From positions 1 to 64,000 of the forward strand of contig CAWHNT010000029.1 in the NCBI GenBank assembly GCA_963830775.1: 64,000 nucleotides of DNA, read 5' to 3'. Position numbers and translations under genes: made by a program. The notes below the pieces were generated by a model. That model did no database searches. It had not been told where the DNA came from and saw only the letters and a program-made list of their open reading frames with translations. The DNA is from CAWHNT01 sp963830775. GTDB taxonomy: Bacteria; Pseudomonadota; Alphaproteobacteria; Geminicoccales; Geminicoccaceae. Shown piece after piece: positions 9,243 through 18,943 of this stretch (the first letter of the stretch is position 1; every line of letters starts with the position of its first letter).

Positions 9243-10550
9243 TGCGGCTCGGCCCGGCTGGGGTCGAAGTGCTTCTTCAGCTCGCGCCCGTAGTAGCCGT
9301 AGTCCTTCTGCAGCTCCTTGAGGCCGGCCGCATAGGCCGTCACCCGCTGCGGGAAGCGGGTCTCGAACATGAAGGCCATGGTGCCCTCGAGCTTGTGCGG
9401 CTTCAGCTCGGCCTTGCTCGCACCCTCGAAGGCGTCGCGGTCGGGCCCGTGCGGCAGCATGGTGTTGTGCAGCGAGCAGCCGCCCGGGCACGAAGCCGCC
9501 GCCGGTCTTGGCGTCGTAGACGCCGTAGATCAGCCCCATGAACTCGCTCATCACGTTCATGTGGTACCAGGGCGGGCGGAAGGTGTTCTCGGCCACGAGC
9601 CAGCGGTCGCAGAAGACCACGAAGTCGATGTTGGCCGTGCCCGGCGTCTCCGACGGCGAGGTCATCACCGTGAAGATGGAGGGGTCGGCATGGTCGAAGA
9701 GGATCGGCCCCACCGGCGAGTAGCGCCGCAGGTCATACTTGTAAGGGTAGTAGTTGCCGTGCCAGGCGACAGTATCGAGCGGCGAGTGCTGGAGCTCGGT
9801 GACCCAGAGCACTCCGCCCCACTTCACGTACATGAGCGAGCGCGCGTCCTTGTCCTCGTAGGCCGCCACCGGGGCCAGGAAGTCGCGCTGGTTGGCCATG
9901 CAGTTGGCGCCGATCGGCCCGCGCTCCGGCAGCGTGAGGGCACCGCCATAGTTCTCGCAGACATAGCCGCGGGCCGGCCCGCCCATGAGCTCGACCCGGA
10001 TCTTCACCCCGCGCGGGATGATGGCGACCTCGCCGGGCTCGACCTCGATCACCCCGAACTCGGTGCAGAAGCGCAAGCCCCCCTGCTGCGGCACCACCAG
10101 CATCTCGCCGTCGGCATTGTAGAAGTACTCGTCCGTCATCGACCGGGTGGCGAGATAGACATGGGCACCCATGCCGGCCTGCGAGCCGCCATCGCCGGCC
10201 GTGGTGATCGTGTGCATGCCCTCGATGAACGAGAGCTGCTCCTTGGGGAGCGGGATCGGGTCCCAGCGCAGGGGCGCCAGGGGCATGTCCACTTCAGGTG
10301 CGGGTGCGGTGCGCCAGAGCCGAGCATCGGCCTTCTCGAACCGGCCCCAGTGGCTCACGGTCGGGCGGATGCGGTAGAGCCAAGAGCGCTCGTTGGTGGT
10401 GCGCGGCGCTGTGAACGGCGAGCCGCTGAGCTGCTCGGCGTAGAGGCCATAGGGGCATTTCTGCGGCGAGTTGCGGCCGATCGGGAGAGCGCCGGGCAGG
10501 GCCTCGGTCTCGAAGCCGTTGCCGAAGCCGGAGAGGTATTGCAGTGGCAT
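9236..10550 (-). CDS. hmgA: homogentisate 1,2-dioxygenase (one frameshift)
   Basis: Opens the ring of homogentisate to maleylacetoacetate using Fe(II) and O2. MPLQYLSGFGNGFETEALPG is the classic N-terminus, followed by CPYGLYAEQLSGSPFTAPR and the cupin core; the iron-site region around EFMGLIYGVYDAKTGGG and the HGPD region follow. ATG 10550 has GGAAGGG upstream. Near 9480 the bases cccgggcggc contain one base more than needed for the conserved FVPGGCSLHN. Removing one base restores LPHGPDRDAFEGAS through to the end. The span is 3n+1 bases and about 437 residues. First gene of the minus-strand operon and divergent from the MarR gene. Confidence 0.93.
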
Positions 10551-10929
10551 GATGCCCTTCCCTAGTCGTGCGGTCAGCTTGGCGGCATCAGTCTTGACGA
10601 CGAGTGCTTGCCGGCTCGTGAGGAATTTGGCTCGAGTACGCATGACCACAGCAGACTGCTTCTAAGCGTGCCCGACCTAGAGACAGATGCTTGGAACCAG
10701 ATCGAGGATGTCGGGCCGAGCAAGGCCTCAGCCAGCTCGCCCCATACCTTGCCGAAGAGCATCGGAGAGGGCCGCAACTCCGCGATCGTCCTTCGACGCG
10801 AGGACTCGCGCCATGGTGGCTTTCTGCCACGAAGCCTCCCTGATGCGGCTTTCGTTCGGAACAGCTGCTATCCCAACTGGTACCTCTGCAACAGTCTCTT
10901 TCTGCGATGCTCAGGTGTGGCAGTTGCGC

Positions 10930-10967
10930 TTGCAACCTACTCACGGGGAGGGATATGACGGTTGCAA
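10930..10967. promoter_or_regulatory. inverted repeat upstream of marR, possible operator
   Basis: TTGCAACC at 10930-10937 and its exact complement GGTTGCAA at 10960-10967 lie 22 bases apart, 31 bases before the MarR start. MarR dimers bind inverted repeats in the intergenic region they share with their target genes. Here that region (10551-10998) separates marR from hmgA and holds no convincing coding frame. Whether this repeat is the binding site is inference. Confidence 0.35.
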
Positions 10968-10998
10968 ATGAGACTGTCAATCCGTTTTTGGATGAAAC

Positions 10999-11454
10999 AT
11001 GAGCATCGATCTTCTCCGTTTCATTCCCTTCCGCCTGAATCGGCTGGCGACGGAAGTCAGCCGCGATCTGGCGGGCGTGTACTCCGAGCAGTTCGGCATC
11101 GACATCACCGAATGGCGTGTTCTCGCGACGCTCGGCATGCGCGAGCCGCGTAGCGCGCAGTTCATCGTGCGCTGCACCCGGACCCACAAATCGAAGATCA
11201 GCCGTGCCGTCACCCGGCTGGCTCTGGCCGGCCTGATCGAGGGTGTGCCCAACCACGACGACCGGCGTGAGACCCCGCTGCGGATGACGAAGAAGGGTAG
11301 GGCCCTCTACGAGAAGCTCGTGCCCGTCGTCCTCAACTACGAGCAGCGGCTTCTCTCAAGCCTCAGCGAGGACGAGATGCGAGGACTGGTCCTCGGGCTC
11401 GACAGTCTGGAGAAGGGCTTAGGGCTAGTTCAAAATCCGGACGAATGCCCTTAA
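10999..11454 (+). CDS. MarR-family transcriptional regulator
   Basis: 151 residues. Winged-helix MarR fold: ITEWRVLATLG (helix 2), then THKSKISRAVTRLALAGLIE as recognition helix with the wing PNHDDRRETPLRMTKKGRAL, flanked by N- and C-terminal dimerisation helices. It reads away from hmgA. MarR-type regulators of homogentisate genes are known in other proteobacteria and respond to aromatic acids; that this one represses hmgA-fahA is inferred from position. Intact. The ~215 bases downstream, up to the ISNCY element, show no gene. Confidence 0.88.
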   Translation: MSIDLLRFIPFRLNRLATEVSRDLAGVYSEQFGIDITEWRVLATLGMREPRSAQFIVRCTRTHKSKISRAVTRLALAGLIEGVPNHDDRRETPLRMTKKGRALYEKLVPVVLNYEQRLLSSLSEDEMRGLVLGLDSLEKGLGLVQNPDECP

Positions 11455-11673
11455 AACTTGAGTAACCCAGCAGCTGCTAAGGAAAGGTACCAGCTCACTG
11501 CTTCAGAACCTACGGCCAGACGATTGCGGACCTGATAGACACGGACCATGGCCGAGAGGCAGGAGTGGCTCTCTCATCTCTCATACTGACCTTCCTACGC
11601 AGCAGTGTCGGGAAGGCGATCTCCTCTTGGACGAATCACCCACACCCGCAGGCTGGTTGTGTTGCAACCAAGT

Positions 11674-13160
11674 TGAAGTGTCCGCGGGCGTGCAAAGCAG
11701 AAGTGTCGGCCTGATCGTGTTGAGGGCGGGGATCAGGGGGTCACGAGGCCCACCGCTTGGCCATCAGCTTGTCGACCAGCCTGGGCTTGCCCGGCGGCTT
11801 CCGCCCGGTCTTCTGGTAGCCGGTCTTCTCGCTGTTGGTCTTCACGCGTACGGAGGGACGGGCATCCTGCTGGCTCTTGATGAAGGCCAGGACCTCGCCC
11901 AGCCGCTTGTTCTCGACGATCGCGGCATGGCTCACGCGCTGGTCCTTGTCGAACGCCTTGTAGGGCAGGGACAGGCCCTGCCAGCGGACCTCGAGGCCGC
12001 CATCCGCGAAGGCGTAGGTGTCGACGTACTTGCCGGCGAGCCCGATGGTCACCTCGCTGCGCTCGAGCATGATCCGCAGGCGGTCGTAGGACAGAGTAAG
12101 CTGCTGGCCGACATAGCGTTGCTCGCGCCGGCAGAGGATCATACGCAGCCGCTCGGGTGGGATGTTCAGCGGCCGGTGCAGGTCGTTGGGACGGGCAGGA
12201 GCAACGGCGAAACGGGCGTTGAAGCGAGCAATGAAGCCCGGCAGGAACGCGTTGCCGGCCTCGATGCTGCTGACCCCGGCCATGCGCAGCTCCTTCACCA
12301 GCCGGTCCTGCAAGGTGCGGTTCACCCGCTCGACCCGGCCTTTGGCCTGGCTTGAGCTGGCGCACAGGATCTCGATGTTGAGTTCGGCCAGGGCCCGGCC
12401 GAACTGGGTCATGCCCTGACCGCCCTTGGCGTCCTTCCTGGGCACACGGAAGATCGAATGCCGGTCGCTGTAGAAGGCGATCGGGCAGCCATGGGTCTCG
12501 AGATAGCCCTTGAGAGCCTCGAAATAGGTAAAGGCGCTCTCCGAGGGCACGAAGCGCAGCTGCATGAGCCGGCCGGTGGCATCGTCGATGAACACGAGCA
12601 GCGTGCAGGGCTCGGCGCGGTCCTCGAACCAGCGATGCTCGCTGCCGTCGATCTGGACCAGCTCGCCCAGGGCCTCGCGGCGCAGCCGGGGCTGGTGCAG
12701 GCGGCGACGCTGCTGGCGGGAGAGCCACAAGCCCGTCTCGATCATCCACCCGCGCAGCGTCTCGCGGCTGACCTTCAGCCCGTGCTTCTGGGCCAGCATC
12801 TCGGCCGCGAGCGTCGGGCCGAAGTCGGCGTAGGCGGAGCGCACCAGCTGGACTGCCTGGTCACGCAGCTCATCCGCCAGCCTGTTGTTCGAGGGCCGGC
12901 CACGGGCCTTGTGCGCGATGGCACCGGCGCCACCCAGGCGGTGGGCCTTCAGGAGCCGGTGCATCTGCCGGGTGCTCAGTGCCAGCACTGCCGCCGCCGA
13001 GGCGATGGTGCGCCGTCTGTTGGTCACCTCGCCCAGCACCTGGACCCGCTGCAGGTCGCGTTCGCTCATCGTCACCCAACCCAAGCCCGCTCTCCCAGCC
13101 CATATGCCTGACTGGGGAGACTGACATTCCTGCTTTGCTCAGGGGTGACACTCTAGCTTT
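11674..13160 (-). mobile_element. ISNCY-family insertion sequence
   Basis: Both ends carry related inverted sequences. The left end reads AGTGTC, then GCAAAGCAGAAGTGTCGG (11692-11709). The complement of the right end (about 13122-13158) reads AGAGTGTC, then GCAAAGCAGGAATGTCAG. Each end thus has two TGTC boxes spaced about 25 bases apart, flanking one transposase gene. I see no clear target duplication, and the exact outer limits are uncertain by some bases. Its right end lies only about 20 bases from the IS30 element. Confidence 0.65.
11741..13069 (-). CDS. ISNCY-family DDE transposase
   Basis: 442 residues, intact. The N-terminus MSERDLQRVQVLGEVTNRR with a helix-turn-helix (VLALSTRQMHRLLK) leads into GRPSNNRLADELRDQAV and ADFGPTLAAEMLAQKHGLKV. 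The rve/DDE core follows: GELVQIDGSEHRWFEDRA (first Asp), LLVFIDDATGRLMQL, FYSDRHSIFRV (second Asp) and QAKGRVERVNRTLQDRLVKE (Glu). ATG 13069 was chosen over an upstream start because the family begins MSERDLQR. It catalyses movement of the surrounding element. Confidence 0.85.
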   Translation of the reverse strand: MSERDLQRVQVLGEVTNRRRTIASAAAVLALSTRQMHRLLKAHRLGGAGAIAHKARGRPSNNRLADELRDQAVQLVRSAYADFGPTLAAEMLAQKHGLKVSRETLRGWMIETGLWLSRQQRRRLHQPRLRREALGELVQIDGSEHRWFEDRAEPCTLLVFIDDATGRLMQLRFVPSESAFTYFEALKGYLETHGCPIAFYSDRHSIFRVPRKDAKGGQGMTQFGRALAELNIEILCASSSQAKGRVERVNRTLQDRLVKELRMAGVSSIEAGNAFLPGFIARFNARFAVAPARPNDLHRPLNIPPERLRMILCRREQRYVGQQLTLSYDRLRIMLERSEVTIGLAGKYVDTYAFADGGLEVRWQGLSLPYKAFDKDQRVSHAAIVENKRLGEVLAFIKSQQDARPSVRVKTNSEKTGYQKTGRKPPGKPRLVDKLMAKRWAS

Positions 13161-13178
13161 GCGCGGCGGGTTCCAGCC

Positions 13179-14243
13179 GAAGTGCGACAAGGGGTTGGTG
13201 CCGCTTCGGTTCAGCCGAGAGCGGCGGCGAAAGCCTCGTGCGGGGTCCTGAAGCCGAGGCACTTGCGGGGTGTGTCGTTCATCTGGCGCTCGATCTCGTG
13301 CAGGCGGGCAGGGGTGAGCGTGGCGAGGTCGAGCTCGCCCGGCAGGAAGCGGCGCAGCCGGCCGTTGGTGTTCTCGATGCTGCCCTTCTGCCAAGGCGAG
13401 TGCGGGTCGCAGAAGTAACTGTCGATGCCGCAGCCCTTGGCCAGCTGCTGATAGCCGAGGAACTCCGAGCCGCGGTCGAAGGTGATGGTTTGGCGTGCGG
13501 CGGGTGGCAGCTCGGCCAGTACCTCGCCGATGGCGCCGATCACACGGGCGGAACGCCGGTCGTGGTTTGGCACAAGCCGCACGAGTCGGCTCGTGCGCTC
13601 CATGAGCGAGGTCAGGTTGGCTTGGCCGTGGGCGCGGCGGAAGATCAGCAGGTCCGCCTCCCAATGCCCGATGGCCTGGCGCTGACCGATCTCGGCCGGC
13701 CGCTGGGCGATGGTCCGCTCGGGCGGGATCTTGAGGCTGCGCGGCTTGCGGCCGAAGCGTCGGCGCCGCAGCCGTCTCGCGCGCAGGAGATGGCGGTGCA
13801 GCTCCAGCGCCCGACCTTCCGGGCTGTAGACGAACTGGTAGATGGTCTCGTGGCACAGGCGGCCGTCCTCGCCAGCGATCTTCAGGCGGCCGGCGATCTG
13901 CTCGGGCGACCAGCAGAGCTTCAGCTTCTCGACGACATGGGCGCGCAGGCGTGGGTCCCGGACGAGCTTGCGCTGCCGGCGGCGTCGGCGCCTGGCGCTG
14001 TCCTCGGCGGTGACGGGGTAGTAGCCGCGATATTGCTTCACCTCGCGGAACTCGTTGCGGGCGATCTCGCGGTAGATGGTGGAGCGGTGGCGGCCGAGCT
14101 GGCCTGCGATCTCCTTGATCGGCAGCTTGGCATTGAGCAGCCGGAAGAGCGTGCGCCGCTCCTCGAGGGTGAAGTGCCGATAGGGCCGGTCCATGCTGCG
14201 TCTCCAGCGCTAAGCTCCTGGAAAGCCTAGACTGTCGCACTTC
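13179..14243 (-). mobile_element. IS30-family insertion sequence
   Basis: GAAGTGCGACA at 13179-13189 is exactly complementary to TGTCGCACTTC at 14233-14243, giving 11-bp terminal inverted repeats around one IS30 transposase. The length of about 1.07 kb fits the family. It abuts the ISNCY element on the left, as if one had inserted beside the other. Confidence 0.8.
13211..14194 (-). CDS. IS30-family transposase
   Basis: 327 residues, intact. N-terminal HTH (FTLEERRTLFRLLNAKLPIK, then IAGQLGRHRSTIYREIARN), then the family block SPEQIAGRLK and HETIYQFVYS. The DDE core is GHWEADLLIF (first Asp), TITFDRGSEFLGYQQL (second Asp) and SPWQKGSIENTNGRLRRFLP (Glu). ATG 14194 begins MDRPYRHFTLEERRTLF. It acts on the inverted repeats at 13179 and 14243. 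Confidence 0.9.
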   Translation of the reverse strand: MDRPYRHFTLEERRTLFRLLNAKLPIKEIAGQLGRHRSTIYREIARNEFREVKQYRGYYPVTAEDSARRRRRRQRKLVRDPRLRAHVVEKLKLCWSPEQIAGRLKIAGEDGRLCHETIYQFVYSPEGRALELHRHLLRARRLRRRRFGRKPRSLKIPPERTIAQRPAEIGQRQAIGHWEADLLIFRRAHGQANLTSLMERTSRLVRLVPNHDRRSARVIGAIGEVLAELPPAARQTITFDRGSEFLGYQQLAKGCGIDSYFCDPHSPWQKGSIENTNGRLRRFLPGELDLATLTPARLHEIERQMNDTPRKCLGFRTPHEAFAAALG

Positions 14244-14870
14244 ACGAATAAATCCACCCGCCTACAGTTTATTGAGTGAGAACCAAGATTATGACAAGAA
14301 CAACATCTAAGCTGCTGCGGTCGCGGCGAGTAGAACAGCAACTTCGTGCGACCATCTCTGGACAGAGAAGATGATGGAGCACGCCAAAAAGATGTTCAAA
14401 AATTAATAAATTCATTCGAAACAAGGCTAGCAAGCTGGCGTTGGCTCCTTAAGAGAGATGATACCGCAGCGTAGGGTGAGCCATATCGTCCTCGAAAGTT
14501 GGTATGTGGTCTCGCGCCCAAGATGACGGAGATCTACCGTGGACGATGTAACGAGGCCGCAGCCGTTCTAGAACAGAATTGGCAGTTCTATCTCAGTGCG
14601 AAGCTTAGCAGGATAACGGCAAAATCAGTTTACGTTAGCCCCTAGAGCTATCCTTAGGATAGGGAGAGCTACAATGGAGATTTTCCTTTCGCGGGTTATA
14701 AGCTACGTAATGAGGAAAGATCCGAATATTCTATGCTTCTCGCGTTCTCTGCATTGGGCTCCGCGGCGTTCGCCGCCGGGGCAGGGAGATCGTCTCGATT
14801 TGGCTTGGGGTCCGGCCGGGCGGCAGCCCGTTCCGGCGCTCCGGGCTCACCCCAGAAGGGAGACCTGGTC
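14244..14870. other. non-coding stretch with a degenerate copy of the next gene's signal-peptide start
   Basis: AT-richer than its surroundings, with no convincing gene. From 14711 the sequence ATGAGGAAA...CTTCTCGCGTTCTCTGC repeats, with changes, the 5' end of the carboxymuconolactone-decarboxylase-like gene at 14871 (ATGAGGAAA...CTTCTCGCGTTCTCCGC). The copy carries a frame break and ends after the signal-peptide part, so it looks like the remnant of a tandem paralogue or partial duplication. Confidence 0.5.
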
Positions 14871-15266
14871 ATGAGGAAAACTTGGCTGACCGCCTGTTCG
14901 CTTCTCGCGTTCTCCGCGTTCGGCGCGCAGGCCGCCGACCCGCCGAAGTGGATGCAGCAGACCTTCCCTGAGGACGCCCTGGCGCAGGGATGGCAGGAGT
15001 ACCAGTCGGTCTACGCGGACGATGCCTTGTCCGGGAAGGACAAGCACCTGATCGCGCTGGGCGTCGCCGCGCAGATCCCGTGCGATTACTGCGTGCTCGG
15101 CCACACTCAGGCGGCCAAGGCGGCCGGTGCTACCGAGGAGGCGATCAAGGAGGCGATCGCCGCGGCTGCGCTGGTGCGGAAGTGGAGCACCGTGCTTAAC
15201 GGCGCCGCCTACGATATGCAGGCGTTCCGTACGGAGATGACGGGCGGCGGCAGCGCCGGCAACTAG
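14871..15266 (+). CDS. exported carboxymuconolactone decarboxylase/AhpD-like protein
   Basis: 131 residues. A signal peptide (MRKTWLTACSLLAFSAFGAQA, cut after AQA) leads into DPPKWMQQTFPEDALAQGWQ and a CMD-domain core: KDKHLIALGVAAQIPCDYCVL, with the redox motif CDYC followed by GHTQAAKAAGATEEAIKEAI. CxxC plus a nearby His is the AhpD-type peroxidase/disulfide relay signature. ATG 14871 has AGAAGGGAGA upstream. Most relatives are cytoplasmic, so export is unusual. It precedes a Liv-type binding protein by 30 bases. Substrate unknown. Confidence 0.78.
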   Translation: MRKTWLTACSLLAFSAFGAQAADPPKWMQQTFPEDALAQGWQEYQSVYADDALSGKDKHLIALGVAAQIPCDYCVLGHTQAAKAAGATEEAIKEAIAAAALVRKWSTVLNGAAYDMQAFRTEMTGGGSAGN

Positions 15267-15295
15267 GCCGGGTTATTCATCAGCCTCCGCCGCAC

Positions 15296-16495
15296 GTGAA
15301 GAGGCCGCACGTGAAGAGATTGCCGCGAGGGTCGCGGCTGGAAAGCCTGTGCCGCGGCTCACGTCACCCGCCTCATCGCCTGGGTGTCCTGCTCACCGTC
15401 GTGACGATCCTGGCCTCCGGCGATGGGGCCGGCGCCGCGGAGGAGATCCGGATCGGCTTCGCCACTCCGCTCACCGGAGCCTTATCCTCGACCGGTGCCC
15501 GCCATCGGGTTGCCGTCGAGCTGGCGGTCGAGGACCTCAACCAGCACGGCGGCGTGCTCGGACGCCCCGTCCGGCTGGTCACCGCGGACGATGACTGCGG
15601 CGTCGAGCAGGCCGAGGAGGCGGCGCATCAGCTGGTCGAGGCCGGTGTCCGGTTCGTGGTCGGCCACCTGTGCTCGCACTCCTCGCTGGTGGCGGCTGCG
15701 GTCTACGAAGCGACCGGCGTGCCGATGATGTCCACCACCTCAAGCCACCCGCGGCTCACCGAGGAAGGCCGGGGCAACGTCTTCCGGCTGATCGGCCGCG
15801 ACGACGTCCAGGGCCGGATGGCCGGCGACTTCCTGGCCGAGCGGTGGCGTCGTGGCAGGATCGCGATCCTGCACGACGGCAGCACCTACGGCGCGGGCTT
15901 GGCCGAGCAGGTGCGGCAGCAGCTGCACGAGGACGGGGTGACCGGAGGTCCTCTACGTGGCCTACACGCCTGGCGAGGAAGACTATTCGGCTCTCGTCGA
16001 GCAGCTCCAGCAGGCCGCCGCCGACGTGGTCTACATCGGCGGCTACGGGCCGGACGCGGCGCGGATCTTGCGCGCCGCGCGGGAGGGCGGCGACGACCTC
16101 CAGCTGGTCGGTGGGCACGCGTTGGGCATGGCCGAGTTCTGGGCATCGCCGGTACCACGGCCGAAGGGACGATTTTCACCGGTCGGCGGGACGCCGGGCT
16201 CGGGCCGGAGGAGACGCGGGTGTTGCGCGCGTTGCAGGCCCGAGGTCTCGGGCGGCGCCCGACCAGCCTCGCCAGCTACGCCGCGGTCCAGGTCTGGGCG
16301 CAGGCGGTCGAGCGGGCCGGCACCACGGATCCCGCGGCGGTGACCCGCGCCATCCGCCGCGGTCGGTTCGACACCGTGCTGGGCTGGGTGGCCTTCGACG
16401 CCAAGGGTGATCTGGAGGGTGCCACCTGGCAGTGGCAGGTGTGGAGGGAGGGGGACTACGAGCTGCTGAAGCCGTCGGCGATGACAGTGAGATAG
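15296..16495 (+). CDS. branched-chain amino acid-type ABC transporter substrate-binding protein (two compensating frameshifts)
   Basis: About 399 residues, periplasmic binding protein of the Liv/type I fold. Signal region LGVLLTVVTILASGDGAGAA, then EEIRIGFATPLTGALSSTGA and LNQHGGVLGRPVRLVTADDD, typical of LivK-like proteins. FVVGHLCSHSSLVAAAVYEA and MMSTTSSHPRLTEEG line the ligand cleft. Between about 15945 and 16140 the protein continues in another frame (AYTPGEEDYSALVEQLQQAA, then ADVVYIGGYGPDAARILRAA), and the original frame resumes to the end. No permease or ATPase gene is adjacent, so it is an orphan here. Ligand unknown. Confidence 0.8.
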   Translation: MKRPHVKRLPRGSRLESLCRGSRHPPHRLGVLLTVVTILASGDGAGAAEEIRIGFATPLTGALSSTGARHRVAVELAVEDLNQHGGVLGRPVRLVTADDDCGVEQAEEAAHQLVEAGVRFVVGHLCSHSSLVAAAVYEATGVPMMSTTSSHPRLTEEGRGNVFRLIGRDDVQGRMAGDFLAERWRRGRIAILHDGSTYGAGLAEQVRQQLHEDGVTGGPLRGLHAWRGRLFGSRRAAPAGRRRRGLHRRLRAGRGADLARRAGGRRRPPAGRWARVGHGRVLGIAGTTAEGTIFTGRRDAGLGPEETRVLRALQARGLGRRPTSLASYAAVQVWAQAVERAGTTDPAAVTRAIRRGRFDTVLGWVAFDAKGDLEGATWQWQVWREGDYELLKPSAMTVR

Positions 16496-16876
16496 CTGTC
16501 GCCGCCGTGCGCGTCCGGCCACTGAGGCCGGTGGACCATCGACGCACGACCGTGCGCGGGGCTGAGGCCGAGCAGGGGAGCGGACGGATGGGCGGGACCG
16601 AAGCGGCGACGGCGCGACCGACGCCTCTGGGCACCCACCTCCTGATGGGTCCCGACGCCAGAACGAAAGTCGCCAAGCTGGTGGCTGCACTGGAGCGCGG
16701 ACTAATAACACTGGTAACGATGGTGGCGCAGGCACCCAGGACATGAGGGTTTGTCCGACGCACTGCAGGACGCGATCGATGAGTTCGCGCCGGAACTCGA
16801 CTAAGGGCGAGACAGCAGCTTGAGCATTGATCTCATGCACGAAGAGGCTCAGCCACCGGCGAGCGAAAGGCTCATT

Positions 16877-16915
16877 TAGCGCTGAGATTTAAGGGTCAAA
16901 TAGCGCTGTGATTTA
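16877..16915. repeat. two direct repeats resembling a solitary IS21-family end
   Basis: TAGCGCTGAGATTTA (16877-16891) and TAGCGCTGTGATTTA (16901-16915) differ at one base and are spaced 24 bases apart. Multiple spaced repeats at the tip are typical of IS21 termini, and the complementary strand begins TGTAAATCAC at 16917, a plausible IS tip. No istA/istB gene or second end is present, so this would be a remnant. Confidence 0.3.
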
Positions 16916-16953
16916 CAATAGGTCGCACGGACATCTCGTCGAGGAGCACCGTC

Positions 16954-16978
16954 GAGCCCGGAGCCCGGAGCCCGGAGC
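16954..16978. repeat. tandem heptamer GAGCCCG, three copies plus four bases
   Basis: Perfect repeat of a 7-base unit in an intergenic region 58 bases before the following gene start. No function can be assigned. Confidence 0.6.
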
Positions 16979-18480
16979 TATCCGGCGAATTTCGGACCGA
17001 TACAGAAAGATTGGGCCGGCCTACATCGCTGAGGGATGGCTGTCATGACAGAAGCCGAAATCCGATCCTCATTCATTATCGCGCTCATCGGTACTCTTCT
17101 GCTGAACTGGATTGTACCTGCTAAATGGCTAAGTCAAGCGAGCGGCGGATCGGGCCTGCAAGGCACCCGCTCCTCCCGCTTGTCTTATGTGTTTTACCGA
17201 TTTCGTGAATTTGCCACGATCTTCCGCAGCTGGACACGTGACAACCTGAACGCTGTACGACTCGGCCTATGTTTGTTGATTGTCCTTTTACTTGCTTTAA
17301 TACTTCTACGCGTGCTGCCTGGCAGGTTTATCGGCCCTCGGGAAATTTCTTGCACCCTTTGGAGTCTTGGTAGCTCTTGCGTGTATCAACTTTCTCCGCG
17401 CCACAGAGCCGAAGGCTCCTACAGCTGTATTAAGTTTCTGGTTTGCGCTTATTTTTATTTTCGGGACATTAGGTCTTTTCCCAGATTTTGCGCGCCGCAT
17501 CGTCTCAAGTCTCAAAGAGGCTAAAATCGAAACCAGCGCATTCTCATTGACTTTGAAAAGTCCTGATGGCCAAGTTGTCGACAATGTAGCGCTCAGCTGG
17601 GACAACGATGGCAAATCACTGAGCTCATTCCAGCAAATGACAAGCTACCAATTCGCCACTCATGCTCTGCTACGTAATTCTCACGGCGCTAAATTGGATA
17701 GGGAGCGCATTGACAATATTTGCTATTTATTCGGTCGGTCTGACTGTATTCGTCCCGAAGTAAGACAAGCCATCGATGCCTCAATAGAATACTTTAAACT
17801 CCTTGATCCGATATTCGTTTGCATGAAAGTATATGCTGAGAAGTTTCCAAACGGCCTGCCGCTCCAAAAGGAGCTTTCAGAGATTGCCGTATCCTACGCC
17901 ACAAAGGACTGGGAGCCAACATCAAATAATAGATCAGCTGCCATGTCGAAGCAGGAGGACGAGCTGAAAGGCTATTTTGATCGCCTGTTGCGAAAAGTTG
18001 CGACATCTGACTCAGCAGCCTGTCACGAACTAGGTGAGTACGGAGAGAAAATTTACCTGGATACACTTAAGGCGCTCGAGAATTGGCGGACGTTCAAGAC
18101 ACTGCACCGCTCTCTGTTGGAGGGATATGTTATGTTTGCAGCTGGATATCCATATGATGGCACAATTCATATACAAAGAGATCTTGGCGAGCATATAGCA
18201 TATTTCAGAAATAGCAAGGCCGGCATTCTGGGAGAATTGATTGCCATACTTGGCTATTCGGAACTCGAGGTGATGTACGGCTTCATCAATGAGTACGATC
18301 ATCAATATGACACTCAAAAGAAGCTTTATGAGAATTATCTTCATTACATACTGCCATTTCTTGACGACGATGAGCCGCACAGAGCGCTTGCGGACTTCGT
18401 AAATCTTTCGCACAGGGCGCATTTAACGGCCTCCTGGCCGCCTCGGAGGCAACGTCGCTGCCGGCATCAGATATTGGAAT

Positions 18481-18645
18481 CCTGATTGTCCAATTCACGC
18501 ATCCAGCTTTCAGTCAGCAGATCCAGTGCCTCTCCCGGTGCCGCCGCCAGCTACGGCCACGCCAGGGGGGGGCGCGCCCGCCACCGCCCGAACCGTGACC
18601 CAGCTGGGGAGGCGGCGGTTGCAAATCATCAGATGGACAATCAGG
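18481..18645 (+). mobile_element. miniature inverted-repeat element, copy 1 (165 bp)
   Basis: Begins CCTGATTGTCC (18481-18491) and ends with its exact complement GGACAATCAGG (18635-18645). The interior matches copy 2 read in the opposite direction: AATTCACGCATCCAGCTTTC, GCCGCCGCCAGCTACGGCCA and GTGACCCAGCTGGG are shared. It encodes no protein. The flanks (ATTGGAAT and TTCGAGAT) do not form a target duplication, so the insertion has been altered since, or flanking DNA was lost. Confidence 0.75.
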
Positions 18646-18943
18646 TTCGAGATTGGCAGCAGTACTTGAGGAACACGATTTATAGTGTAAGCAGTCTAAG
18701 AGTTCGTCAGGCTACTTCTGCTAGATTAAGTAAACGTATTAACGCGGCCGATCTGGAGAAGATTCGTGAGGACTTAGCCTCTCTCACAGAAAATTCACAA
18801 AGTTGGGAAAGATGCTTCCAGCCGACGGACGATAATGCACGCACTCAGATTTTGGAGACGTTTGCCAATGCGTCCATAGAGGCTTCGTTGCTGCGTATAG
18901 CCGAGGAGATGAGTTCACGCAAGATACGGGGTGCACTTGATTA

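Larger units (their letters stand above)
16496..17035. other. intergenic stretch with mobile-element debris
   Basis: No convincing gene. The stretch holds a pair of direct repeats that look like an IS21-type end (16877-16915) and a short tandem heptamer (16954-16978), described separately. Confidence 0.45.

Noticed and set aside
10551..10998. Two open frames of 67 and 116 codons between hmgA and marR
   Set aside because: Both lack ribosome sites and recognisable patterns, lie on opposing strands over each other, and fill the region expected to hold promoters and operators.
16954..16978. Tandem heptamer considered as a CRISPR-like or regulatory array
   Set aside because: Units are contiguous without spacers and only three copies; no cas genes in the window.
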